The notes under the pieces: generated by a model
The model's database searches: none
What the model was told of the DNA's origin: nothing
Seen by the model: the letters and a program-made list of their open reading frames with translations, nothing else
Assembly: GCF_000739695.1 (NCBI RefSeq)
Contig: NZ_BBIO01000009.1
Span: 62,001 to 126,000, forward strand
Origin: Tepidicaulis marinus
GTDB lineage: Bacteria > Pseudomonadota > Alphaproteobacteria > Parvibaculales > Parvibaculaceae
Length of the DNA stretch: 64,000 nucleotides
Direction of reading: 5' to 3'
Made by a program: the position numbers and the translations under genes
Shown here: in pieces, positions 8,308 to 17,491 of the stretch
Position numbering within the stretch: the first letter of the stretch is position 1
Layout of the letters: the number at the start of each line of letters is the position of its first letter

Positions 8308-10677
8308 TTGTCTGAAGGGACGGATCCATTGCGCGTCCAGAACGGACCAGAGGACGGAGGAGCGTCAGCGCTCGAGGTTCCGGCCGACACCTATCGGCGC
8401 ATCCGCTTCGACCAGATCAAACGCCTGGTGAACGGTCATATAGCCGTGCTGCCGGCGCTGCCGCTTCTCTCCTTGTTTTTCGCCTTTTTCCTTGAAAGCA
8501 CTTATCCCCCGTTCGTCCCCGCGCTGTGGGTCGGCGCCATGTGCCTGCATGCCGCCCTTGTCTGGGGGGTGCGCTGGATGATGCAAAAGGATATGGCAGC
8601 CGTTGCCGCCGATCCGGAAAAATGGGCGCGCCTTTACGGCTGGACCTGCCTTTTCGGCTCTTTCGCCTGGAGCGCGATCGTGCCGGTCTTCTGGAACCCC
8701 GCCGTGCCCGAGCAATCGCTCTACACGCTGCTCGTCCTGATCTGCACGTCCTTCTTCACCGTGACCAGCATGACGACGATCCCGCGCGTCTTCGTCATGA
8801 GCAATCTGCCTTATCTCATCGTGATGGCGGCGGGCGCCTTTGCATTGCCGCAGATCGTCAATCCGGTGATCTTTCCGATCAATGTCATTGTGCTCTGCGT
8901 CAATTATTTCATCGCGCTGCGTTCGGCAAAGCGGGATTTCGACAACAATCTCATTCACATCGCAAATGAAGAGCTGATCGGCGATCTGGAGCGCGCCCGC
9001 GACATTTCCGAAGACGCGCTGGCCAGCGCCAAGCGCGCGAATGCCGACCTGTCGAGCCAGGAAGAACTTTTCCGCGCGCTGGTGGAAAACGCCAAGGAAG
9101 GCATCATTCTGACCGACCAGGCGGGCAATATCCGTTACATGTCGCCCTCCATCAAACATCTGGGCTACGATGCGACAACGTTCCTGGGCGTGCCGTTGCC
9201 GGACCTCATTCCGCCCGACACCCGCCGCAAAGCCATCGAACATTTTTCGCTGCAAACCGATGCGCCCTATACCCCGCTGCTGCTGACCGACCAGATCTTG
9301 ACCCCCACCGGGCGGCGTATCTGGATCGAAGCGCGGATCACCGATATGCGCCACGACCCGAATGTGGGCGGCTTCATCGCCAACGTCAGGGATGTGACGG
9401 AGCGCAAGCACATCGATGACGAGCTGAGCGAGCATCTGGAAATCCTGAATGCGCTCGCCCAGGACGCGCCGCTCGACACCATTTTGCGCCGGCTCACTTA
9501 CGATATCGAAAAGACGAACCCGGCCTTGCGCGCGCTTCTGGTCACGGTCGAAGAGGGCCTGCCGCAAAGCGTCGTCGCGCCGTCTCTGCCCCGCGCGATC
9601 CGCGATAAACTGGAAAGCGGAGAGATTTCCCACGATACGCTTTTGCACAAACGCGACATGCGCCTGGGGCAAGGCGCCATCGTGCCGGATATCGGCGCCG
9701 GCAAGGTGGACGCGCAGCTCGCAGGGTGCTTGAAACAGATCGGCCTGCGCGCGTTCTGGTCCCAGCCCATCGTGTCGCGCAAGGGCCGCCTGCTCGGCGT
9801 CCTTGCGGTTTTCCACATCCAGCCCCATACCCCCAGCACCAAGGAACTGAGCAAGACGGACGGCGCGGCCCATCTTGCCGGCCTTGCCATCGAGCGGCGC
9901 CAGAGCGAGGGGGAACTGCGCGAGGCGATGGAGCGGGCCGAACTTGCCAACCGCGCCAAGTCCCGCTTCCTTGCCACCATGAGCCATGAGCTCAGAACCC
10001 CGCTCAACGCCATTATCGGGTTTTCCGAAATCATGCATACGCAGCTTTTCGGCCCGCTCGGCGACCGGCACTATACCGATTATGCGAAAGATATTCTGAC
10101 CAGCGGCCGGCACCTTCTCAGCGTGATCGACGACATTCTCGACATTTCGAAAATCGAGGCCGGGCGCTACGAGCTTGAAGCGCGCGAAATCGCCATCGGC
10201 GACGCCGTCGAATGGTCGGTGCTGCTCACCCAGCCCAAAGCGAACGAAAAACACATCACCATCATGATGGAACTGGCGCCGGACCTGCCGCCGATCCTCG
10301 CAGACCTGCGCGCCATCCGGCAGATCCTGCTGAACCTGCTTTCCAATGCCGTCAAATTCACACCCGAGCATGGCACCATCACCATCGCCGCCGAGCGGGC
10401 GGCGAATGGCGGGCTCAATTTCTCCGTCACCGATAACGGGCTCGGCATTCCCGCAGACAAGATCGACTATGTGATGCAGCCTTTCGGTCAGGCCACCAAT
10501 CACACGAGCGAGTATCAATCAGGCACCGGCCTCGGTCTGCCCATCTGTAAATCGCTCATCGAAATGCATAATGGCCGCTTCACGCTGGAAAGCGAGGAAG
10601 GCAAAGGCACGCGCGTCACGCTCTGGCTGCCGCCCGAAAGGCTGTGCCTGGAAGACGAACCCGTCGCCGCTTCCTGA
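8308..10677 (+). CDS. Membrane-bound sensor histidine kinase (PAS, HisKA, HATPase)
   Basis: About 789 residues from TTG 8308. A domain of roughly six membrane helices is followed by a short coiled-coil, a PAS domain (EELFRALVENAKEGIILTDQ onward, ending DVTERKHIDD), a GAF-like segment, then the HisKA box ATMSHELRTPLNAIIGFSEI with His560 (genomic 9985) and an HATPase domain with N, G1 (DNGLGIP) and G2 (GTGLGLP) boxes. The FGPLG...YAKDI and DDILDISKIEAG signatures are typical of the alphaproteobacterial PleC/DivJ-like group. No response regulator is adjacent, so it is an orphan kinase. The start is uncertain: the frame has no early ATG; TTG 8308 has GAGAGG six bases upstream, while TTG 8224 would add 28 residues. 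Confidence 0.88.
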   Translation: MSEGTDPLRVQNGPEDGGASALEVPADTYRRIRFDQIKRLVNGHIAVLPALPLLSLFFAFFLESTYPPFVPALWVGAMCLHAALVWGVRWMMQKDMAAVAADPEKWARLYGWTCLFGSFAWSAIVPVFWNPAVPEQSLYTLLVLICTSFFTVTSMTTIPRVFVMSNLPYLIVMAAGAFALPQIVNPVIFPINVIVLCVNYFIALRSAKRDFDNNLIHIANEELIGDLERARDISEDALASAKRANADLSSQEELFRALVENAKEGIILTDQAGNIRYMSPSIKHLGYDATTFLGVPLPDLIPPDTRRKAIEHFSLQTDAPYTPLLLTDQILTPTGRRIWIEARITDMRHDPNVGGFIANVRDVTERKHIDDELSEHLEILNALAQDAPLDTILRRLTYDIEKTNPALRALLVTVEEGLPQSVVAPSLPRAIRDKLESGEISHDTLLHKRDMRLGQGAIVPDIGAGKVDAQLAGCLKQIGLRAFWSQPIVSRKGRLLGVLAVFHIQPHTPSTKELSKTDGAAHLAGLAIERRQSEGELREAMERAELANRAKSRFLATMSHELRTPLNAIIGFSEIMHTQLFGPLGDRHYTDYAKDILTSGRHLLSVIDDILDISKIEAGRYELEAREIAIGDAVEWSVLLTQPKANEKHITIMMELAPDLPPILADLRAIRQILLNLLSNAVKFTPEHGTITIAAERAANGGLNFSVTDNGLGIPADKIDYVMQPFGQATNHTSEYQSGTGLGLPICKSLIEMHNGRFTLESEEGKGTRVTLWLPPERLCLEDEPVAAS

Positions 10678-10690
10678 ACCTCCCCAAAAG

Positions 10691-10714
10691 AAAAGGCGCC
10701 CTGAGGCGCCTTTT
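10691..10714. terminator. Bidirectional rho-independent terminator
   Basis: AAAAGGCGCC-CTGA-GGCGCCTTTT is a perfect stem flanked by A and T tracts, placed between the convergent kinase and acyl-CoA dehydrogenase genes, so it can end both transcripts. Confidence 0.9.
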
Positions 10715-10736
10715 GTACATTTGGTAAAGCCTTGGC

Positions 10737-12032
10737 CTATTCGGCAGCGGCTTTCTTCGCCGCCGGCTTGTCGATAAAGCCGAAAAGATGCCCGCCTACT
10801 TTGCGGATCTGAATTTCCTCCGAGCCTTCCGTGATCCGGTAGCGCCGGTGGTGGCGGTAGATATGCTCGAAGGGCTTGTGGCGCGAATAGCCGATGGCGC
10901 CATGTACCTGGATCGCCAAATCCGCCGCCTGGCAAACGAGACGGTTCGCGCGGTAATTGCACATCGAGACTTTATCTGAGAGATAGCGCGCCACATCCGG
11001 TTTCGACATGCGGTCCATCTGCCAGGCTGTCTTGTAAACCAGATTGCGGATCATCTCGCATTCCGTATGCGCCTCGACCAGCGGAAACTGGATCGCCTGG
11101 TTGGAGGCAAGCGGCTTGCCGAAGGGCGCGCGCTCCTTGGCATATTGCACGCTTTCATTGATGCAATATTGCGCCGCGCCCACGCCCGAAGCCGCCTGGC
11201 GGATGCGGTTTTCATGCACGAAATGCTGCGCCAGCGCGAGCCCGCTTTCCGGCTCGCCGAGGATCGCCGTCTCCGGCACCCAGACATCCTTGAAGGAAAC
11301 GCGCGGATGGTCCGTCGGCATGTTGAAAGTCCAAAGATATTCCTCGACCTTCACCCCCGGCAGATCCGTCGGCACGATGAAGCAGGTAATGCCGCGCGCC
11401 GAGCCGTCCTTGCCGGAGGTGCGGGCAAACAGAAGATCGTGGGTTGCGACATGCATGCCGGTGTTCCACATCTTCTCGCCATTGATCAGCCAGCCATCGA
11501 CCCCGTCGCGTTTTTCCGGCACCGCGCGGGTTTCCATCCAGGTCGCGTCCGAACCGTGATTGGGCTCGGTAAGGCCGAAGGCCATGCGCACCTTGCCGGC
11601 GATCGAGCCTTCGATCAGCTCTTTCTTCTGCGCTTCGGTGCCGAAATCGCGCAGCATCAGCACGGTCGGGAAATTGCCGACGATCGAACTTTCATTTTGC
11701 AGATCGTTGTGGAGCCCGAGCCCCTTGGCCGCCAGATGCTCGCGGATCACCGCCATGCCGAGATTGGTGCCGTTCTGCCCGCCATATTCTTCCGGCAGCG
11801 CATAGCGCAGATGCCCGGCCGCATCCGCCCGGCGGCGCATCTCGGACAAAAGCTCTTCCCAATCGTGGCGCGGCAGCCCGCCATTGTCCCAATCGGTGCG
11901 CGCATGTTCGCGCCGGTGATCGAAGAAACGGATATTGTCGTCCTGCTCCTCGAGCGGCTTGATTTCCTTTTCGATGAAATCGTCGAGGATCAGAAGATAA
12001 TCGCGCAGGTCTTGCGGGATATCGAAATCCAT
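10737..12032 (-). CDS. Acyl-CoA dehydrogenase family flavoprotein
   Basis: A 431-residue acyl-CoA dehydrogenase. AFGLTEPNHGSDA matches the first family signature around the FAD site, and YRITEGSEEIQ the second near the C-terminus. These enzymes oxidise acyl-CoA to trans-2-enoyl-CoA using FAD and pass electrons to ETF. The chain is slightly longer than classic short/medium-chain enzymes (about 380) and has an extended N-terminus (EQDDNIRFFDHRREHARTDW), as in the ACAD10/11-like group, so the substrate may be branched or unusual. The start is ATG at 12032 with GGGAGG upstream. It is monocistronic and ends at a shared terminator. Confidence 0.9.
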   Translation of the reverse strand: MDFDIPQDLRDYLLILDDFIEKEIKPLEEQDDNIRFFDHRREHARTDWDNGGLPRHDWEELLSEMRRRADAAGHLRYALPEEYGGQNGTNLGMAVIREHLAAKGLGLHNDLQNESSIVGNFPTVLMLRDFGTEAQKKELIEGSIAGKVRMAFGLTEPNHGSDATWMETRAVPEKRDGVDGWLINGEKMWNTGMHVATHDLLFARTSGKDGSARGITCFIVPTDLPGVKVEEYLWTFNMPTDHPRVSFKDVWVPETAILGEPESGLALAQHFVHENRIRQAASGVGAAQYCINESVQYAKERAPFGKPLASNQAIQFPLVEAHTECEMIRNLVYKTAWQMDRMSKPDVARYLSDKVSMCNYRANRLVCQAADLAIQVHGAIGYSRHKPFEHIYRHHRRYRITEGSEEIQIRKVGGHLFGFIDKPAAKKAAAE

Positions 12033-12429
12033 GAATTCCCTCCCTTAAGCGTCATTCGCTTTGTTGTATTGTGTTCGCGTTTCAATGACTGATGGGAGAA
12101 CTATATCCTGTGTGCCGCGCGCGAAAAGCGCTGTCGCGCCAGCCACCCGCCTGACGTCGCGTCCCCGCCGAAAGAGGGTCTTCTCAATCGTTAAGAAAGA
12201 AGAGCGGCGCGGCCCGCCTATTAACGCTTTCTATGTGCAAGTACCTGCCCCACCACAATATTTAGCCGTGAACGGAACACGAAAACGGGCATGTCAGTGA
12301 TTCGGACGCGCTTTGTTTCCCTATTGATCCATTTCTTAACCGGCCCACTTTTAACCTTTTGAAAACAGCGCCAGCGCCCCTTTTTGCCCCTTGCCACCCG
12401 GCCGCTTTGACCCGATTGTGCCCCTTGTG
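12033..12429. other. Divergent intergenic region
   Basis: About 400 bases between the acyl-CoA dehydrogenase and the helicase. It contains only short imperfect palindromes (for example around 12118-12140) and no ORF with a ribosome site. Promoters for both flanking genes are expected here but I cannot place them. Confidence 0.35.
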
Positions 12430-15400
12430 ATGACCCGACCCTCCCCACAGCATCTTGTGTATGCCGATAGCCGCCTCGGCGCCGTTCTGGGCCCGACCAA
12501 TACCGGCAAAACGCATCTGGCGATCGAGCGCATGCTCGGCCACAGGACCGGCATGATCGGCTTGCCGCTCCGGCTTCTGGCGCGTGAGGTCTATGAACGG
12601 GTCTGCCGCAAAATCGGCGCGCCCTCCGTCGCGCTTTTGACGGGCGAGGAAAAGATCGTGCCCGCCCGCGCGCGCTATTGGGTGTGCACGGTCGAGGCGA
12701 TGCCGGTCAGCCAGCCCGTGGATTTTCTAGCCGTCGATGAAGTGCAGCTTGCCGCCGATGCCGAGCGCGGCCATGTCTTTACCGACCGGATATTGCGCGC
12801 CCGGGGCATCGAGGAAACGCTGTTTCTGGGCTCTGAAACCGCCCGCCCCCTCATCTCGAAATTGCTGCCCGCCGCCCATATCGAAACCCGTCCGCGCTTT
12901 TCCGAACTCACATTTATGGGCCCGCGCAAACTGACGCGCCTGCCGCGCCGCTCCGCCGTCGTCGCCTTTTCCGCCGAGCAGGTCTATGCCATTGCCGAGC
13001 TGATCCGCCGCCACAGAGGCGGGGCCGCCGTCGTCATGGGCGCGCTTTCCCCGCGCACCCGCAATGCCCAGGTCGAGCTTTACCAGAACGGGGACGTGGA
13101 TTTTCTCGTCGCAACGGATGCCATCGGCATGGGGCTCAACATGGATATCGACCATGTGGCCTTCGCCCAGACCGAGAAATTCGACGGGCGCCAGCACCGG
13201 CCCTTGCGTATCAGCGAGCTTGCCCAGATCGCCGGGCGCGCGGGGCGCTATGCCAATGACGGCACCTTCGGCACGACGGGGGATGCCGCCCCGCTCGACA
13301 ATGAAACCGCCGAGCGCATCGAGGAACATTATTTCGAGCCCGACCGGCAGTTTCAGTGGCGCAATACCGATCTCGATTTTTCCTCCATCGACCGGCTGAT
13401 CGCGAGCCTGGAAGCCCCGCCCCGCCGCGAGGGGCTGGTGCGCGCACCCGTCACCAGCGATCTGGAAACCCTCTCTTTGATGTCGAGGGACCGTGAGATC
13501 CGCGGCAAGGCGGAAAAAAAAGAGGCCTTGAAACTGCTCTGGGAAGTGGCGCAAGTGCCCGACTTCCGTAAGATCATGGCGTCCGATCACGCCGCACTTT
13601 TGTCACGTCTTTACTTTTTCCTTATGGAAGACGGTATCATTTCCGAGGATTGGCTTGCCAAACAGGTTGCGCTGACGGACAAAACAGACGGCGATATCGA
13701 TACGCTCTCGACACGCATTGCGCATATGCGGACTTGGGCCTTCGTCGCCAACCGGAACGGGTGGCTGAAAGACCCGGACCATTGGCAAAAGCGCACCCGC
13801 GCGATAGAGGATAAGCTTTCCGATGCGCTTCATGAGCGTCTGACACAACGCTTTATCGACCGGCGAACAAGTGTGCTCATGAAACGTTTGCGTCAAAACG
13901 AGGAACTGATGGCGTCTATTACTGCTGACGGAGAAGTGCTGGTAGAGGGCGAATATGTCGGCCGGCTGCAAGGGTTCGTTTTCGTGGCCGACCCGCGCGC
14001 CGAGGGCGTGCATGACAAAGTCCTGCGCACGGCCTCGCTGAAGGCGCTTGCAAGCGAAATCGAAAGCCGCGCCGCGCGCATCGCCGCTGCCGAAGACGGC
14101 GCCATTTCGCTGAGCGAGCATGGCCGTCTTCTCTGGGAAGGCCAGGCCGTTGCCAAATTGCACAAAGGCGAAAGCGCGCTGCGCCCGAAAGTCGAGCTCA
14201 TCGCTTCCGATCAATTGACGGGCCCGGCCCGCGAACAGGTTCAGGCGCGGCTTGAAAAATGGCTGAGCGGCCATATCGCCCACATCCTCGAACCGCTCGT
14301 CAAACTGAACGCCGCCGAAGACATTGCAGGCCTTGCCCGCGGCATCGCCTTCCAGCTTTATGAAAATCTCGGCCATCTGCGCCGCGAGACCGTGGCAAAC
14401 GAGTTGAAAGAGCTCGACCAACCCGCCCGCAGCCAACTGCGCAAATATGGTGTGCGCTTCGGCGCGTATTCCGTCTTCATGCCCGCGCTTTTGAAACCCG
14501 CGCCCGCCCGGCTTTTGCTGACGCTCTGGTCCTTGCAGCGCGAGACGGAAGCGGCCGATCCTTTTGCCGATCTGCCCAATCCGCCGGCGCCCGGCCTCAC
14601 CTCCGCGCCCGCCGAGCAGAGCGCGCCGCAAGGTTTCTATGAAGCGCTGGGCTTCCGCGTCTGCGGCACGCGCGCCGTGCGCCTCGACATGCTCGAGCGC
14701 CTGGCCGACCTCATTCGCCCGGTCATTGCCGAGCGGCGCTATAAAGGCGGCTTCCGCGTCACCCCCGACATGATGTCGCTGGTGGGCTGCTCGGGGGAAG
14801 AATTCGCGGGCCTTCTGCGCGGGCTCGGCTACCGCATGCAGCTTGAAAAAGTGCCCCAATCGGTAATCGAGGCGGAAAAGCAGCCGCCCGCCCCGGCAGC
14901 AAAGACCGAAAGCAAAGAAGAAGCCAAAGCGGCCGAAACCGCACCAGCCCCGGTCCCGCCAGCATCGCTGGAAGAGGCAGGCCCCGCCGCCTCCGAAACC
15001 GCTTTGCCGGGGGAAGTTGCCGCAGAGACAGCCGCATCCGAAGAGCCTGCCGCCGATGCCGTAACCGAAACGGCGGCGCTGCCCCAGACCACCGAGGAAG
15101 ACACGCCCACCGCCGCGCCCGAAACACCGGCGCCTGCCGCCCAGAATGAAGATCTGGAAGGCGGCGAGGCGGCACCCGCAGCACCCGCCGCCGAGACCGC
15201 ATCTGCCGATGCCGGCACCGATGCAGCAAAGACCGATGAAGCAAAGACCGGCGATGAGCTCGTCGAAGTGGAAATCTGGCGCCCGCAGCGCAAGAACCCG
15301 CGCGGCCGCCAGCCCGGTCATCGCGGTCAATCCAGGGACAAAGCCAAAGACGGTGCCGAGAACGCCGAGGACGGCGGCAAAAAGCCCAAGGGCAAATTCC

Positions 15401-15588
15401 AGGGCAAACGTAAAGGCGCGCCCGGCAAGGGCGGCGGCCCAGGCGGCAAACAGGGCGGCAATCAGGGCGGCAGGCCGAAATCGGGCCCGCAGCGCTTTTC
15501 AGCCAGCCCCGCGCGTAAAGACAAGATCGATCCCGACTCTCCTTTTGCCGCGCTCGCCGTGCTGAAAGAAAAATCCGGCAAGGAATGA
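12430..15588 (+). CDS. SUV3-like DExH RNA helicase with low-complexity C-terminal tail
   Basis: About 1052 residues from ATG 12430. Walker A GPTNTGKT is at residues 21-28, the DExH-type box DEVQ at 103-106, DAIGMGLNMDIDHVAF marks motif V and QIAGRAGR at 266-273 motif VI. This pattern is that of SUV3, the mitochondrial degradosome helicase, whose alphaproteobacterial relatives are thought to unwind RNA for decay or maturation. After about residue 815 the protein becomes Ala/Glu/Pro-rich, then Gly/Lys/Arg-rich, a likely disordered RNA-binding tail. No strong ribosome site is visible; GTG codons at 12418 and 12427 and TTG 12391 are possible alternative starts. The stop overlaps the next gene by four bases (ATGA). 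Confidence 0.9.
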   Translation: MTRPSPQHLVYADSRLGAVLGPTNTGKTHLAIERMLGHRTGMIGLPLRLLAREVYERVCRKIGAPSVALLTGEEKIVPARARYWVCTVEAMPVSQPVDFLAVDEVQLAADAERGHVFTDRILRARGIEETLFLGSETARPLISKLLPAAHIETRPRFSELTFMGPRKLTRLPRRSAVVAFSAEQVYAIAELIRRHRGGAAVVMGALSPRTRNAQVELYQNGDVDFLVATDAIGMGLNMDIDHVAFAQTEKFDGRQHRPLRISELAQIAGRAGRYANDGTFGTTGDAAPLDNETAERIEEHYFEPDRQFQWRNTDLDFSSIDRLIASLEAPPRREGLVRAPVTSDLETLSLMSRDREIRGKAEKKEALKLLWEVAQVPDFRKIMASDHAALLSRLYFFLMEDGIISEDWLAKQVALTDKTDGDIDTLSTRIAHMRTWAFVANRNGWLKDPDHWQKRTRAIEDKLSDALHERLTQRFIDRRTSVLMKRLRQNEELMASITADGEVLVEGEYVGRLQGFVFVADPRAEGVHDKVLRTASLKALASEIESRAARIAAAEDGAISLSEHGRLLWEGQAVAKLHKGESALRPKVELIASDQLTGPAREQVQARLEKWLSGHIAHILEPLVKLNAAEDIAGLARGIAFQLYENLGHLRRETVANELKELDQPARSQLRKYGVRFGAYSVFMPALLKPAPARLLLTLWSLQRETEAADPFADLPNPPAPGLTSAPAEQSAPQGFYEALGFRVCGTRAVRLDMLERLADLIRPVIAERRYKGGFRVTPDMMSLVGCSGEEFAGLLRGLGYRMQLEKVPQSVIEAEKQPPAPAAKTESKEEAKAAETAPAPVPPASLEEAGPAASETALPGEVAAETAASEEPAADAVTETAALPQTTEEDTPTAAPETPAPAAQNEDLEGGEAAPAAPAAETASADAGTDAAKTDEAKTGDELVEVEIWRPQRKNPRGRQPGHRGQSRDKAKDGAENAEDGGKKPKGKFQGKRKGAPGKGGGPGGKQGGNQGGRPKSGPQRFSASPARKDKIDPDSPFAALAVLKEKSGKE

Positions 15589-15998
15589 CGCCGCCGCCAG
15601 AAGACCCCGCTGCAGACCCGGCTGCGGAGACAGCCGCCAATCAGCGCCTTGACCGCTGGCTCTGGTTCGCCCGTTTCTTCAAAAGCCGCACCCTGGCCGC
15701 CAAACTGGTAACGAGCGGCAAAATCCGCGTGAACAGCGAACGGGCATCCAAAGCCAGCCGCCTTGTGCGCGCCGGGGACGTGCTTACGTTCCCCTTGGGG
15801 CCGCATATCCGCGTGATCAAAATTCTGGCGCCCGGTACAAGGCGGGGCCCGGCCAGCGAAGCGCAATTGCTTTATGAGGATCTGTCGCCGCCGGCGCCCA
15901 TCGCCCCCGCGCCCGGGACAGGGGAACGGGAGAAAGGGGCCGGACGTCCCACCAAAGCCGACAGGCGGCAAATAGACCGCCTGAAACGGCCACAATGA
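15585..15998 (+). CDS. S4-domain RNA-binding protein (Hsp15-like)
   Basis: The 137-residue protein has an S4 domain near its N-terminus: QRLDRWLWFARFFKSRTLAA, then KLVTSGKIRVN and AGDVLTF. This arrangement is that of Hsp15 (HslR), which binds stalled 50S subunits carrying nascent chains in E. coli. The C-terminus is Pro-rich then basic. The ATG overlaps the helicase stop (ATGA at 15585-15588), so translation is probably coupled, linking the pair to RNA/ribosome metabolism. Confidence 0.85.
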   Translation: MTPPPEDPAADPAAETAANQRLDRWLWFARFFKSRTLAAKLVTSGKIRVNSERASKASRLVRAGDVLTFPLGPHIRVIKILAPGTRRGPASEAQLLYEDLSPPAPIAPAPGTGEREKGAGRPTKADRRQIDRLKRPQ

Positions 15999-16098
15999 GC
16001 GGGGATAAGGCCTTTGGCACTAATCCCCATAAAAGATTTGTAGTTGTTATTAATATCCTATTCGGATATGGAAAATAAAACTCAAGGACAAATCTTCC

Positions 16099-16560
16099 AT
16101 GTTGAACCGGATCAAGGCGCTCTTTGCCGAGGCGCCGGAAAAAGGCGAGGAAAAGAGCTTCGATGAAGGGCTCGTGGCCGCAGCGGCGCTTTTGGTGCGC
16201 GCGGCCTTGATGGATTCGGACTTCGGCGCGGTCGAGCGCGATGTCATTTCCTCGGCCTTGCGCCAGTCATTCGGCCTGAGCGAGGAAGAAGCCGCCTTGC
16301 TTCTTGCCGAAGCGGAAGCGGAAAACGCGGAAGCGACGGACCTTTTCCGCTGGACCTCGAAGCTGCGCGAGGAGTTCGATCACGCGCGCCGGGTTCAGCT
16401 CATCGAACGGCTCTGGGAAGTGGTCTATGCCGATGGCCGGCTCGACGACTTCGAGGCCAACCTGTTGCGGCGCGTTGCCGGGCTGATATACGTTCCGGAC
16501 CGCGAATCCGGCGCTGCAAGGCAAAGGGCGCGACAGAAACTGGGATTGGACGGCAACTAG
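16099..16560 (+). CDS. TerB-family protein
   Basis: The 153-residue, acidic, all-helical protein resembles the TerB tellurite-resistance/DjlA N-terminal fold: LVAAAALLVRAALMDSDFG, then LIERLWEVVYADGRLDDFE, the repeated small-residue/acidic pattern typical of this family. The biochemical role of stand-alone TerB proteins is unknown; they are linked to metal or stress responses. ATG 16099 follows an AAGGACA ribosome site. It lies 100 bp after the S4 gene and 65 bp before fdxA, all on the forward strand. Confidence 0.8.
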   Translation: MLNRIKALFAEAPEKGEEKSFDEGLVAAAALLVRAALMDSDFGAVERDVISSALRQSFGLSEEEAALLLAEAEAENAEATDLFRWTSKLREEFDHARRVQLIERLWEVVYADGRLDDFEANLLRRVAGLIYVPDRESGAARQRARQKLGLDGN

Positions 16561-16625
16561 CTTGCAGTCAGTAAAAGCCCTGGCGCACCAAGGACAAGCC
16601 AGGAGCTGGAGGACCGGAGAGCACG

Positions 16626-16964
16626 ATGACCTATGTGGTGACCGAAAACTGCATCAAGTGCAAATACATGGACTGCGTGGAAGTTTGCCCCGTGGATTGT
16701 TTCTACGAGGGCGAGAACATGCTGGTCATTCACCCCGATGAATGTATCGACTGCGGCGTTTGCGAACCTGAATGCCCGGCCGAAGCCATCAAGGCCGATA
16801 CCGAGACGGGTCTGGAAAAATGGCTGGAGCTGAACACCGAATATGCCAATAAATGGCCGAACATCACCATGAAGCGCGATGCGCCGGAAGATGCGGCCGA
16901 GCATGACGGCGAGGAAGGCAAGCTGGAGAAATATTTCTCCGCCGAGCCGGGCGAAGGCGATTGA
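16626..16964 (+). CDS. fdxA: Seven-iron ferredoxin
   Basis: The 112-residue protein starts [20 protein letters not shown], followed by CPVDCFYEG and [16 protein letters not shown]. The cysteine pattern gives one [3Fe-4S] and one [4Fe-4S] cluster, and the acidic C-terminal extension is typical of FdxA in proteobacteria. It serves as a soluble low-potential electron carrier. The ribosome site GGAGGACCGGAGAGC precedes the ATG, and a strong terminator follows at 17011-17040. Confidence 0.95.
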   Translation: MTYVVTENCIKCKYMDCVEVCPVDCFYEGENMLVIHPDECIDCGVCEPECPAEAIKADTETGLEKWLELNTEYANKWPNITMKRDAPEDAAEHDGEEGKLEKYFSAEPGEGD

Positions 16965-17010
16965 GCTCCCACAGAAAGACCCCGGCAAGCGCCTGCTTTC
17001 CGGGTCCAAG

Positions 17011-17040
17011 AAAAGGCGCCCTGCAAATGGCGCCTTTTTT
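17011..17040 (+). terminator. Rho-independent terminator of fdxA
   Basis: AAAAGGCGCC, an eight-base loop, GGCGCC and six T. The stem is the same GGCGCC as in the terminator at 10691. Confidence 0.9.
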
Positions 17041-17491
17041 ATTGGGTTAAGGAAAAACTCGACAAAACCGCCCTATCCTTCTGTTTTCAGGAGGGTTTTA
17101 CCACCCCGCGCTTCCTTTTTAGGAAAATATGTGGTATGCAGATGAACAAATGGGCTCGTACAAATCGACAACAGCGCCGGAAAACGGCGCTTTTGCTTTG
17201 ACAGATGGCCGTGCCAGGCACCCGTTCCTCGCGGCGTTGCGCCCGTGGGAACCTCGAAACTGCGTGTATCAGATATTTTACACACGGCAAACGAGCAAAC
17301 TGAACGCGGGAGATGGGCTCACCGCACTGGAACCTGACAGGCTTGCCTCATAACTGAACCGGCCAGGCCAGCGCGAAAACGCGGGGCGAAACGGGACAGG
17401 TACGGCAAAACCTGAATGGCTGGATTTTTTCGTGAACTGGAAGCCGGCGGCCCCTCAGGGGCGCGAAAACCGGCGAGATTGGAACGAAGCT
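17041..17491. other. Long intergenic region upstream of carD with an internal terminator
   Basis: About 450 bases without a credible protein gene. It holds a rho-independent terminator (17174-17199, listed separately) that has no gene directly before it, so a short RNA might be made from about 17050-17199. A TTGACA hexamer sits at 17198-17203 but has no clear -10 partner. Confidence 0.4.
17174..17199 (+). terminator. Orphan rho-independent terminator
   Basis: GCGCCG-GAAAA-CGGCGC followed by TTTTGCTTT. The stem is perfect with a GNRA-like loop. It comes 130 bases after the fdxA terminator and 300 before carD, so it must end either fdxA read-through or an unannotated short transcript. Confidence 0.65.

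Noticed and set aside
8365-10518. Very long reverse-strand open frame opposite the histidine kinase
   Set aside because: It reads as low-complexity Arg/Gly/Asp-rich sequence without domains, and the forward frame has complete PAS, HisKA and HATPase motifs. Long antisense frames are usual at this GC content.
13603-15330. Reverse-strand open frame opposite the helicase tail
   Set aside because: Gly/Arg/Cys-rich composition, no ribosome site, and it mirrors the Ala/Glu/Pro repeats of the helicase tail.
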